From Alnus glutinosa (Eukaryota; Streptophyta; Magnoliopsida; Fagales; Betulaceae), in NCBI RefSeq assembly GCF_958979055.1, contig NC_084894.1:2485001-2549000 (forward strand): DNA of 64,000 nucleotides, written 5' to 3'. The notes beneath the pieces were generated by a model. That model saw only the letters and a program-made list of their open reading frames with translations, searched no databases and was not told the DNA's origin. Position numbers and translations under genes: made by a program. Below, piece after piece: positions 9,756-23,600 of this stretch. How positions within the stretch are numbered: position 1 is the first letter of the stretch; every line of letters begins with the position of its first letter.

Positions 9756-11620
9756 AACCTATTTTGCAATTGAATTGCTTTTCTTTTGATTAAATTATCA
9801 TATTATTAGACAATTGGAGATGATCATTGGGCGTTGAGAAATACACAATCGATCAATAATCTTGAGAAGGAGAAATGCTTATGCAACAATTTTGATATAT
9901 ATAGCTAAACTGCATATGCATATAAATATATGCACACGAATCGCAGATTTTGTTTTAAATTGTAAAATCAGTACTTTCACGAGATCGTGCAGTACTATTT
10001 AAAAGCTTTGGTAGATATATTTATGGCACTGCATGTTAGATCTTCAAACTGTAAAATTCATGTGAGAACCCCTGTGGGATAAAGGCCTTTCATGATTAAG
10101 ACTAGTTCATCTTTTTTTTTTCTTTTTTTCTTTTTTTTTTTTTAAGGTAAATTAAAGATTGTTAAAAAAATAATACACTTGATCTATATGGTGTACGCTC
10201 TTTATTGAGACAAAAATTACAAGAACTCAATAGACAAGAGTTGCAAGATAGTTGTTTTTAATGTAAAAATATAAGAGCCTCAACGATTCCTGCAGTTTGT
10301 CTATCCGAATTACACGTCCTTTATTTGTGAGCAATTCGAACAACAAATTATAAAGAATTTTCATCCGAAAACAAGTATTTCCCTAGCAATTTTTTATTTT
10401 TTATTTTCCCAAAACAAAAGCTCTTATCGATCGCTAGGATGTCATGAAAGCACCTGAACAGTTGAAGATCTGCTTTAGGGACTGGATTCTTTTTTTTTTT
10501 ATTGTTTTTGATATGCTGCCTTGAATTCAATCTTGATGCTCATCCCCACAAGATCAATGGCCAGAAGATGATGAGGGTCAGCTTCTACAGCGTGCTGATA
10601 GCTGGCTAAACTGGGCCATTCAGATTACTCGATCGTATCATGATCGCACCCCATTAGCAAATGGACAAATTGCCTTGATTGTGCAATAATTAAAAATAGA
10701 CTAGTTCCGGAAGATCAATCGAGTGATACCGCTCAGGGAGACAAAGATTCAGGCACCGGTGGTGGTGGAGCCGAGAGAAAAATTGTACAATGACGTTTAT
10801 TTTCTGGACCCAGTATATATAGCCGCCTAGGCTGCCTAGCCGGCCAGTACGTTTTGAGGTTATCATTCATGCATTTACTTTTACTCGAATATCCCTCGTT
10901 TGGTACAATTTTGCAATGGAGCCTACGGAGGTGTAGATCTTTCAAAAATGAAGACGATTGGGTGAAAAGCTTTTCTTTTTTTCTTTCTATTTTTTTCTTT
11001 TTTTTTTTTATTTAAATATTTTTTCTTTTATTTTATTTTCAAAGTTAAGATTTTCTTGTGGTCTTTATCCTCTTCTTTTCTAACAAATATTTTGGCATGA
11101 TCACTTAAAGCCTTAATTGTATTAACCGTGGGTCAAACTCTCTTTCAATAAGCAAGATCCTAAGGCATGAAATATTAAATTAAAATAAAAAATAAATTCA
11201 AGAAACAAGGTTCTAATTCACTCAAAAAATTTGCTCCAATATATACCATAACCCCACTTATTTCAAAATTTAAGTTAATAAAAATAAATAAATTTAATAT
11301 TTTAACACTTAAAAAAAACAATTCCCAATAGACCCACGAGCTATTCAGGACAGCTCATGAAAAAAATCAAAAAAATCAAAAAAATCAAAGGATATAAAAC
11401 TGCCACGTGTGCAACACCCATGCCTCTCACCTAGCTTCTTCAAACTTCCCTCCCCAAAAGCTTATCCAGTACTACTCCACATGTTGAGCTGTTCTTCCTC
11501 AATTATTATTTTCTCTGACTCTCTCCCATATTCATTATCCATTATCCCTTTTAATTTAATTTTTGTTTCAACTAAAAATAGGATAATGTTCAAAGAAGCC
11601 TATACCGACATTTTGGGTTT
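9756..11620. other. Intergenic, no gene seen
   Basis: AT-rich DNA with poly(T) runs near 10110-10142 and 10976-11040. The open frames on either strand (for example 10348-10530 - and 11409-11657 +) are short and domain-free. Confidence 0.4.
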
Positions 11621-11624
11621 TTAT

Positions 11625-12118
11625 GGTGCGTTTGGGTATCGAATATTTCGAATATGAATAATATTCTGAATCTGATCACGGATTTCAAGGTAATGAAAAT
11701 GTGTTTGGATGTTGAATATAATTTTAGATTCTTTTGAATATGTGTTTGGGTGTTGAATTTGAAAGATTGGAAAAAAGTGTTTTATAATAGTATAAAGTAA
11801 TTGAAAATGATTGGATTGTATGAAAAGTTGTGTATAATGATTGGTATGGTAAAAAATTATAATAAAAAATATATGATGGGTTTTAAAAAAAGTGTTTTAT
11901 AATAATATAAAATGATTGGAAATGATTGGATTGTATGAAAAATTGTGTATAATGATTGGTATGGTAAAGAATAATAATAAAAAATATATGATGGGTTTAT
12001 TCAAACTATTCAAACTTTATTCAAGTGACCCATGGGTTTTATTCAACTTGGATCCGGGTATGAGTTTTTGAATAAAAACCCGGTTCAAATATTGAACAAT
12101 GTTACGAACCAAACGCAC
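11625..12118. mobile_element. Tourist-like MITE with internal duplication, about 494 bp
   Basis: The ends ggtgcgtttggg and ccaaacgcac are inverted repeats of about a dozen bases, flanked by TAT on both sides (11622-11624 and 12119-12121). The body is AT-rich and non-coding. The 3-bp duplication could be chance, so the exact ends are provisional. Confidence 0.55.
11771..12000 (+). repeat. 115-bp tandem duplication inside a MITE
   Basis: Two adjacent units, about 11771-11885 and 11886-12000, share the order agtgttttataata, gattggattgtatgaaaa, tgtataatgattggtatggt and atatatgatgggttt, with only a few differences. Confidence 0.85.
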
Positions 12119-12450
12119 TATAAAATATTCTGTCCAATTCGATTTACCATGTATAACAATTGCAGAAAATGTCTTAATCACTAGTCACTCATGTTACATC
12201 CATTGTAATTTAAGAAAAAAAAAATTCTAATTTCGTACAATAATTGATGTGGAAAATGAAACATATTTGTAGGCAATTTCTATGAAAAGCAACTTCTTTA
12301 TAAACTAACGTGATTAGTATTTCCCATTTTAATAGCTTACGTAATAAATATTACGTAAATTATTATTTTAATATATAAATGTAGTAAATGTTATATACAT
12401 AAGTATGTAACTGTGTGGACTATCACATTAAAAAAAATGAAAAATTAATT

Positions 12451-13562
12451 AATGTAGTTGACCTAAATTATAAATCGCTTTATGTTGTATCGAAGTAAAT
12501 TTAGAGGTCCCTAAGATATGCCAAAAAAATAATTTAGTCACTGTAGTCAAATTCCGTTAACATTCTTAACAGATTTCGTTAAGTATCACGTCAACGTTAA
12601 TAAAAGGACAACACATATCACTTTTAATAAAAAAATAAAATAAAATATTAAATATATACAACTAAAAAAATTATTTAAAAAAAATTGAAAAAAATAAAAG
12701 GGGTGGCTGTCAGTGGGTCGTTTTATTAGTGCTAATGTGACACCAAACAAAATTCGTTAAATATTTTAACAGAATTTAACTCTAAGGACTAAATTATTTT
12801 TTTTGGCCTATCCTAGTTAGGGGTGTGCAAAACCCGCAATCCCTGCAGCATCAGCCTCGCCTCGCAGAGGACCGGGTTTTCAGGTTTTTTGCGGGTTAGG
12901 GTCTTAATTTGAGAAATTTATGCGGGGCGGGGCGGGTTTAGCCTTTTAAAAAATGCGGGTCCCTGCCCCGCATCGCACAAAGGAGAAAAAAAGAAGAAAA
13001 GAAAAAATCATGTTTCTTAGAATTTTATCTATAATTAATAGAATTTTTAGTTTAGTTTACAAGGCTAATTCCATAGAAAATGTTCTTGTATGGAAATAGG
13101 AACGATTGAAAGATATGTGTCAACATGTCGAAGGACTAAATTTAAGGAGCTTTGAAGTTATAATTTTTTTCTTTAATGAAACAGAGTTGATTTCCTAAAA
13201 ATTTGACTTTGCATTCATAAGATTCTGTGAAAAATTAATATTAATTTAATTTTTTTTATTAAAAAAACCAGTATTTTTTTTGAATTTTTATTTTTTACAA
13301 AATAAAAATAAAAATTACATAAATGTCACTCAAAATACCTGCCCCGCCCCGCGCGAACCCGCCCTACAGTGATCCGCCCCGCCGGTTAGTCTTTATCAAG
13401 TGTGGTTTGCGGGTTGGAAATTTCCAACCCGCAAAGGTGCGGGGCGGGGCCAAAAAAGGCGGAAACCCACACCGCCCCGCCCCATGCACACCCCTAATCC
13501 TAGTGACCTATGAATTCATTTTAATACAATAAAGAGCGATTTGTAATTTAGATTAATTACAT
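12451..13562. mobile_element. Older inverted-repeat element, split by a hAT MITE
   Basis: The left end (12454 onward, gacctaaattataaatcgct) and the right end (to 13562) are about 60-bp inverted repeats at roughly 75% identity. The interior has further inverted motifs around ttccgttaacattcttaac and ttttaacagaatttaac. Without the 679-bp insertion at 12818-13496 and one target copy, the original element was about 425 bp. No coding capacity. Confidence 0.65.
12818..13496. mobile_element. hAT-type MITE, 679 bp, with perfect 8-bp target duplication
   Basis: The termini taggggtgtgca and tgcacacccccta-type (tgcacacccCTA at 13486-13496) are inverted repeats. The element is flanked by atcctagt at 12810-12817 and again at 13497-13504, the 8-bp duplication expected of hAT transposases. 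Subterminal regions are strikingly GC-rich (gcggggcggggcgggtt and its complement) around an AT-rich centre. The small frame at 13323-13532 is an artefact of that repeat. Confidence 0.9.
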
Positions 13563-13805
13563 AAACTGATTTTGCATTATTCTCTTAAAAAAGTATTGAA
13601 AATTAAACCAAAAGAAAAAAAAAAAAAAAAAAAAAATCCTTATCCAATTTACTTAACAGATTTTGTCGTGTACCGAGTTTTCCAACGATTCGACGAGGCA
13701 AAGAAAGTAGAAACATACTGAAAATTGAAAAAGGAAGCATGACACATGATCGTCAGAAAACCACGTTAGGGGCAAAATCGTCAGAAACATTACTTGACTT
13801 CTCTT

Positions 13806-13815
13806 TATATATAAA
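13806..13815 (+). promoter_or_regulatory. TATA box of the intact DRT100-like gene
   Basis: TATATATAAA lies 71-80 bp before the ATG at 13886, giving a predicted transcription start near 13838-13846 and a leader of about 45 nt. Confidence 0.6.
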
Positions 13816-13885
13816 CGTGTAGTTAGTCCACATGCCCATGCTTCACTCCCCAACGTAATCACTGCAAAAGTTCAAAGCTTTAAAA

Positions 13886-14980
13886 ATGAGCATGGTTTGG
13901 TACTTAACGCTGACACTGCTTGCTGTTAGTCCGGCGGTTATTGAGGGATGCCCGCCCTCAGACCGGGCAGCGCTGCTGGCCTTCAAGGCTGCGCTCCACG
14001 AGCCCTACTTGGGCGTCTTCACCTCGTGGACGGGCAACGACTGTTGCCACAACTGGTACGGCGTTAGCTGCGACCCGGAGACCCACCGCGTCGCCGACAT
14101 CACCCTCCGAGGAGAGTCCGAGGACCCGATATTCGAGCGGGCTCACCGCACCGGTTACATGACCGGATACATCTCACGCGCCATCTGCAGTCTCACGCGC
14201 CTCTCCTCGATCATTATCGCTGATTGGAAGGGCATCTCGGGCGAGATCCCCACGTGTGTCACCTCGCTTCCCTTTCTTCGAATCTTGGATCTGATTGGGA
14301 ATAAGATCTCGGGCGAGATTCCGCACGATATCGGCCGGCTCCAGCGGCTCACCGTCCTCAACTTCGCCGATAATCTCATCTCCGGGAGTATCCCACCGTC
14401 CATCACGAACCTCACCAGCTTGATGCACCTGGACCTCCGAAACAACCGTCTCTCAGGCGGGCTTCCCCGAAATTTCGGTAGACTCGGGATGCTGAGTCGA
14501 GCTTTGCTGAGTCGCAACCAACTCTCCGGGCCGATCCCAGCTTCGCTTTCCCAAATTTACCGTCTCTCGGATCTGGATCTCTCTTTGAACCGGATCTCGG
14601 GTCCGATCCCGGACTCACTCGGCAGAATGGCGGTTCTCGCAACGTTAAATGTCGACGGCAATAGAATAACGGGTAAAATACCGGCTAGTCTGTTTAGCTC
14701 CGGGATTGGTAACTTAAATTTGAGCCAAAACGCACTTGACGGTTACATACCGGACGTTTTCGGGCCGAGATCGTACTTTACCGTGCTCGATTTAGCGTAT
14801 AATAATTTGAAGGGTCCGATACCGAAATCTTTGTCTTCAGCTTCGTATATCGGACACATGGATTTGAGCCACAACCACCTATGTGGTAGAATACCGGCCG
14901 GTTCGCCGTTCGACCATCTCGAAGCGTCGTCGTTTGTTTACAACGATTGTCTTTGTGGGAAGCCGCTAAAAGCTTGCTAG
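13886..14980 (+). CDS. DRT100-like leucine-rich-repeat protein
   Basis: Intronless gene for 364 aa. Residues 1-22 form a cleavable signal peptide. Residues about 23-65 are the LRRNT cap with DRAALLAFKAAL and the Cys pair in DCCHNWYGVSC. About ten LRRs follow, with plant-type LxGxIPxxL spacing. The C-terminal cap is SFVYNDCLCGKPLKAC. There is no transmembrane helix or kinase, so a secreted or wall-associated protein is predicted. Length and cap motifs match Arabidopsis DRT100 (372 aa), named for partial complementation of bacterial DNA-repair mutants. That activity has no clear mechanism, and LRR-mediated protein binding is the safer inference. The third position is GC-rich compared with the flanks. 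The truncated paralogue lies 9.1 kb upstream at 4761, and RPL31 lies downstream on the opposite strand. A polygalacturonase-inhibitor-like role is possible but less likely given the cap sequence. Confidence 0.9.
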   Translation: MSMVWYLTLTLLAVSPAVIEGCPPSDRAALLAFKAALHEPYLGVFTSWTGNDCCHNWYGVSCDPETHRVADITLRGESEDPIFERAHRTGYMTGYISRAICSLTRLSSIIIADWKGISGEIPTCVTSLPFLRILDLIGNKISGEIPHDIGRLQRLTVLNFADNLISGSIPPSITNLTSLMHLDLRNNRLSGGLPRNFGRLGMLSRALLSRNQLSGPIPASLSQIYRLSDLDLSLNRISGPIPDSLGRMAVLATLNVDGNRITGKIPASLFSSGIGNLNLSQNALDGYIPDVFGPRSYFTVLDLAYNNLKGPIPKSLSSASYIGHMDLSHNHLCGRIPAGSPFDHLEASSFVYNDCLCGKPLKAC

Positions 14981-16961
14981 ACCAATGTTTCGGCCGAGAT
15001 AGGATGGGGTTTGTCGGGGTTAGTAAACCGAAATATATATGATGAATATGTTTGTATTATGTGAGAGTAAATTAGTAGTCGTATAATTAAGTTTCTAATT
15101 AGTTCATTACATTTTGTGTTTTAAGTTACGTTGTAATGGAGATTAAGATTTCATGCACGTGATTTGCATGGATGGGATTTGGGAGTGGAAAATTAGTCAT
15201 GGCCACGCACGCAAATGTGTTCATACTGAGATGACTCAAAAAGTGTATTAATATGATTTTGAAATAAAATACTTCATTATCTATAAAAAAAAATAAAATA
15301 AAAATAAAATTCTTCATTTTCTAATATTGTATTGGATATTAATTTAGTTTTATCTTCCTTTCGAAACTGGAATGCTTCAAAAGTAACTCATAGTGCATAT
15401 TTTTTTAGCTAAATAGACCGTTTTCAATCATGTTTTTGGAAGCCAAGAACGGAGCCAAAAGCTCTTATGGGTAGAGGCCAGTGACTAAAAAAATTTATTG
15501 GCAGGAGCCAATAGGCTAAATTTTTAGTTTTTTACCTTCTATATTTTTTTTTTTTTTTTTTTTAAGAAATTATGGGAGAAAGTCTGTCTAGGTTCACTTG
15601 CTGTAACAGGTGAGTGGACTGTTCGAGATCTGTTCGGGCATATAAAAACTCTAATATTTATTATCCAAATTATTAGCAATTTAGAAAGCAAAATTGTTAG
15701 ATCTCTATCCCTCAAGAAATTGGTGTAATCCATCAAAACAAGATATAGTAAGAACATAATTAAGTGGACTTTGTGTTGCAACAACTAATAAAAGTTCCTT
15801 CAAATGGAAGGAAAATGAAAATGTACAACTAAATTTAATTATTTAATAATTAATTAATGTGATAAACATTATGGAGATGGTCATATCAATTAGTAAGAAA
15901 TTTACAATAAAAATTATAGTAATCTTTGAAAGAATTGGAAGAGATCGAAAATAGTATAGCTTGTCTTGTAATTAAGGGATGGGATGGATCGAGTATATGA
16001 ATCGGAAGAGCTGAAACAGATCATCGTGAAAAGACCAAGGACGGTTGGTGGGGGACAAGGCCGTTAATCATATATGATGGAGGTGATAAGATTCCTCTGC
16101 CACATGATGAGATAATCATCGTCGGCGTTGCCGGAAGAGCAAAATCCCAGTGTCAACCTTTTCTCTGAAAGTCCACTTGAACCAACCAACAAAAGATACG
16201 CGGTTTAGATTTGGGATCGCTGTCTCTCAACAACAGCTAGCAGGACACAGCACACGTGAAGCTACGTAATACATTAAAGAAGAGGGGTCCAACGGTGGAG
16301 ATCAAAGTTGCAACGGTGGATCCGGTTACGAAGATCCTCGCCACGTGCGGAAAATAACCATGTACGAAGTTTGAAAGCGCCGCTGTGAAACTAATAATGC
16401 TGTTTTGAGGAAGCAGGATAGCTCAACCCAACCCACCAAGCCCTCATTTCAATGTCATATTTATTTGACCTTTTGCTTTCTGTTTTTAAAATAAATACAT
16501 TAACAAAAAAAATTATAAACACGAAACACTAATCAAAACTTTTTTTTTTTTTTTTCTTCTGTCAGATTAATTTTTTTTTTCTTTTAAATACCAAGCAATT
16601 TGCAATATTCTCAACTTTCAATTGTTGCAATGTCCTACGAAATAACCATTGAGCGCAATAAATAACAAAAATGATAAAAAATTTAGAAAAAAAAAAATCA
16701 TTTTTCTAGAATTTGCTTCTTCTTTTTTTTTTTTTCCTGAAATTTTTGTTTTGTTTTGTTTTTTCTATTTCTAAATGATGTGGTCAAGAAACAATCAGAG
16801 AATAGGACCAAAAAAAAAGTACATTGGCTTACAATCCATTACATAAACTCACTGTTGCTCAAGTGTTAATCATCTAGAGTCCCAGACAATCCCGAAACAT
16901 ATCGAAAACTGGAAGTAAAACAGAAATGGAATAAATAAGTCACCAAATATCAGGCTACTAT
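14981..16961. other. Intergenic between convergent genes
   Basis: Contains the 3' flanks of the LRR gene (+) and RPL31 (-). Poly(T) runs are at about 15543-15563 and 16540-16555. No supported gene is present in these 2 kb. Confidence 0.45.
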
Positions 16962-19247
<2,286 letters not shown>

Positions 19248-19347
19248 TTACAAAGCCTAGCTGACACTGCAATGAAGCAAAATATAAATATAGCGATTGT
19301 GTTGTGTCTAAAATGCCCTTCAAGGAGAGAACCTTGGGTGAGCAATA

Positions 19348-19368
19348 TGGGCTCGAGTTCAGTGGGCC
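19348..19368 (-). promoter_or_regulatory. Pair of site II motifs upstream of RPL31
   Basis: TGGGCT at 19348-19353 and TGGGCC at 19363-19368 lie about 160-180 bp upstream of the ATG. TGGGCY elements bind TCP-family factors and commonly accompany telo-boxes in ribosomal-protein promoters. Neither is present in the corresponding flank of the pseudogene, where homology ends at about 7262. Confidence 0.6.
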
Positions 19369-19479
19369 GGTGCGATTGGGTCGGGCATGACTGTAGCCAC
19401 AATATGGGAATTAGAAAGTTTGGTGCCAAGTTGCACAAATCCCAACATAGTTTCATATTTGGAAAAACTATACCTATCT

Positions 19480-19715
19480 TCCAATTTTATTTTATTTATT
19501 ATTTATTTTTTTTAAATGACAAGGAACCCGTCCAAAGTAAGGCCACTTCGTGTACTCACCCTTGTCAGGTAAATCTCGAATTTGTGTAAAGCGCTCCCTT
19601 CACACGGATCGGGTAATACTTCAACTTCGTCAGTAAGCTCGCCCTAAGAAATTGTTTGCACCCAAAGAGATTCGAACCTTATATCTCATGGGACTACCAC
19701 AATGACCAATGTCCT
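19480..19715 (-). mobile_element. tRNA-derived SINE, 5'-degraded copy
   Basis: Same family as the element at 40331-40574. It has a B-box GGTTCGAA at 19678-19671, then gcaaacaatttctt and cacacggatcgggtaatact-type text (seen on the + strand), and a T-rich end at about 19480-19513 marking the 3' tail. The A-box end is degenerate and no target duplication is clear. Confidence 0.7.
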
Positions 19716-20666
19716 TTTGACACTCGATTTTTGTTCACCTATTAAATTTTAAGAAGTGACAATCTACTTCTTTATAAAATAATAATAATAATAATAATTA
19801 TAGTCTTGATGAAACTATGTTTAAATCTCCTAAGTTCTTGTTAGTTTATGTTGTGAACTTGTGATGTGTTATGAGTTGCATGAGCCTATGATTTCATGGT
19901 GATTTCATACATATAAACATAATAAAGCTACTGATTTATTTGTTCATGATTTTGAATCATACGAACATGTTTTAAATTATACTCTACCGATAGTCATGCA
20001 TAAACTAGAAGTGTTTTATAAAAAATTAGGAATAAATGCAAAATTAATCCCTATAGCTGGCCTAAATCACAATCCTTAAATTGCGTAGATGTTGTGTAAA
20101 CTCTCTAATCTTAAAAAAGAATTTTAGAAACTGATTTTTTGGAACATTTCGGGAGTATATGGTATCATAAGGTTCATTAGTTAGGATGTTGCATATTATC
20201 TTCAACTTACGATTTTTTATTTATTTATTTTAATAAGGACGGATCCAAGGACCGATTAAAACTGTCATATCATTATTGTGAAATAGTTTTTGGATCAAAA
20301 TTACTCGGAGGGAAAAACGTCATTCCGAGAATTATGACTGCTTCACCCAGAAAAATGGCTACTCTTGGTACACCCAGGAACCAAGTAGTAACAGAAGTCT
20401 CTCTTCTTATTAGCCGTTTTCTCTTTCGTAGCAAAAGATTACTACAAGTTTGGGACAGTCATGAATCCCATGAGGAACCATTGGCTATGATGAACATCTT
20501 CTCATAAACCCTATTGTTAAATCAACATTAGCTTAGGCCCATCTGTGTAGCTCAAAAGTCATTAAGAAATTTGAAGTACCAACTCTTGAGAGATCGAGGC
20601 AACAAGAAGACGAAATTTATTGGTGATAAATTTACATGTGGACTCCCCAGTCCCGTACATAAATTA
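19716..20666. other. Intergenic, no gene seen
   Basis: AT-rich DNA with a short AAT microsatellite at about 19779-19797. Text near 20040-20110 (aattaatccctatagctggc) resembles the interior of common plant inverted-repeat elements. This region contains the 3' flank of the GH127 gene. Confidence 0.4.
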
Positions 20667-23600
20667 TTAATCATTAATTTTGAAATAAACGGTATAAGAT
20701 TCATCCTTGAAGCTCAGTAATGGTGCAAGAAGGAAATTCCTCTTCACCCCTTTGGCTACAAAGCTGATAGGATGATACTCACTAATCCCCTTGTTCAACA
20801 CAAAGCTAGCAGCCTGACTAAAATCATCATCTGATGCGTCTGATTTGCAGCTCAGCTTTATGCTTTTGCCTGAATTATAGTTCACACCACTATACACAAA
20901 GCAATCCTTGTCGCTTTCCGACTCCAACGATACTGTTTCAGCCTTTCCGTCCAATCCTGCAACCAACCGGAAAGAGGAAGAGCCAACACCACCAGGAGAG
21001 TCTGCAACTCCAAGGTTTTCATCCTTTCCTTGGTGTACTACAACCATTCCAGGAATATCGAATGGTTCTAGCATGACTGATTTGCCAATGGCATCTTTTA
21101 TTGTTGAAAATTTTTCGGAAGATGAGTCATTTAAGATGAGTCTGAAAGTGGCATGAACAGAAGAATTGGTGCCAGATTCTGGAAACTTTTCCATTGTGAT
21201 CGATTGGTTTGAGTTAGTTAAGGCAAAAGTTGAATCTCCAGACTCTTGGGACAAGGAAACCAGATAAGTATTATAAGCAGCAGGTATTGGACTTATCCAG
21301 TCTGAAAGAGAGTTGGCTGACCCACTTTTGATGTCCCAGTCACCACTGGTATGACCCGCTAGCAGATATGGGCCATGAAGTATTGCATGAATAGAAGCAT
21401 ACTCTGGCCGGTCATCTGAAGTTCATTAGGAAGACATTGTCAATAATATATCATCCATACCAATTCTTTTCCTGATCATTGAAATTATGCAGGGGTTCAG
21501 CATATGTACAAACTGCTAAAGTGGATTATCCCATGAAAATACCTTGAATGGCTTCTGTTCTCAAACCAATGGGCAGCTGAAGAGTTAATTTGTCACCAGA
21601 TCTCCAGCTTCTAGGGACTGACAGGAAGTTACCTGCATCAGGATATGATTAATCAAGAAACTCTTATCTCTCTCTCTTAAGTAAATAACTACAGTTCCTT
21701 TTCAAGAAGCTCAATGGTTTGCACCAAAAGTGCCAGAGTAAGAGCCAAACGGCCTTTCAAAAGAGACTCAATACCATTGACCAATTGTGTGAAAACAAAA
21801 AAGGAAATACATGATGAAGGTGAAAAGGATCAAAATAGTTAAAAGATAAATACAATTCCCAAAAAAAAAAAGGGGGCTAAAATATGCTGGGTCCCTTTTT
21901 TCATCTTTTCAAGAAAAGCTAACATATAGTCTATAGAGAGAGGAAATTCACACCTGGAGCCGGTATTGGCAAACTCTGGCCATTTAGTAATGCCTTCGCA
22001 CCGTCTGCAGACGTCCAACTTGGTATCCGCAAGTTCAAGTTAGATAATCGGCTTGCTCCCTGCATATCAGATACAGTATAAAAGCTATTCATACCCATGC
22101 TGAAACCAAATCAATACAGTGAGCACTAGCAGAAAGAGAAGCACACTAATACTAACAGTACTTGGACCAATGACCCCTCTCAACTGGAGATAAGACAAGA
22201 AACAGCACGTGCATATGCGTTGGGATATATGGCTGTGTGTTTGTAAGGGAGGGAGGGGGGGAAGAGACTATGAGCCAAAGTTGTTTAAGTACCAAGAAAA
22301 AATTATTCATAGGCAGCAGTTCTTTAAATGTCAAATCATGCAAAAGGAGTTTCATGGATATTATTATGACTGATACCAGCACGCTATCTTAAGGAAGTTT
22401 TAACATAATACAAAAAGTACGAGATGTGAACATTGAACACAAAGCCTATTTCCCAGACAGCACCCTCCAATTAGTAGGATCCATGTTTCCCTGAACTGCC
22501 TTCAGATCCATGTTTTACTTCCACTAAATCGAAGCTTTATCAATAGAGGGTAATTCCAAACTAGAAAAGTATTAGTATAGTGCAATATAAAGGGATCTGT
22601 GTACAATCATGATAATTAGCAATTATGTGTTCCTTGTCCAACTGACGTCACAGGGTAAATATTTTCAGCAGTGATTTCTTGGTTACTATAATCAAAGAGC
22701 AAAATTAACTTCTATGTGGCTTTTAAGAGAAATGTAATTTTAACCAGTACCTCCTTAGAAGAAAATGTCAATGTCACTTGAAGGAAAGGATCCCATGAAC
22801 CAATAGGATCAACTTTCTGATTGAGCAAACTTTGTCCGGATTTCCAATCAAGCGAGCTTGATATATACTGGATGATGTAAAGACCAGGAACTTCTCCTTC
22901 CTCTTCAAAATAAATGGAATCTCCTAACTTTGAGAATGATTCAATTCCTACAGAAGTAGCATGAAAAAACACTTATCAGATGGATGGAGTGCTAAAGAGA
23001 TGCAACATCAATGGTTACCACTCAGCATTTATAACAGAGATAACACTTAGAAAATTACATTAAATTGTTCAATCAAAACAACTATAACGTGAAAAGCAAA
23101 TCTTCATATTCCATGAAATTAAGATTATGGTGAAATCAAAAAGAAAAAAAGCTCTGAACTTCCATTCTGTTAAATTATTAAATTCATCATTTCTTATCAG
23201 CTTATGCTCTTGGGATAAGCGGTGATTTAATATAGTATCAGAGCAGAGGTCTTAAGTTTGAACCCTGACTTCACAGTTGAGGGGGAGTTTGAACCCCCAC
23301 ACGTGAAGATGAATGTTAAAATATTAATTAAATAATTAAATTCACAATTTCCTATTAGCTTAACACATTCTAAAGCAATAAATTTGAAATTGACAATCAA
23401 TTCACACCTGTGCCATAGCAACACCAAAATGACTGATCTGTTGTTCCCCATCCATGGAAGCTTGTGGCCTTGGAAACTCCACGACCTTGTGGGAGCATGT
23501 AAATCATCACTCCAGGATCCGTTCCTCTTTGAATGCTTAGCACACCATTTGTCAAGGCGCGCTCATAGTAATCCGCATATGCCATTTCCTTGGTCCATGT

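Noticed and set aside
13323-13532. Proline-rich 69-codon frame
   Set aside because: It lies within the GC-rich terminal repeat of the hAT MITE and the AT-rich DNA beside it.
14155-14642. Antisense frames within the DRT100-like gene
   Set aside because: Shadows of a GC-rich, repeat-structured gene; no independent support.
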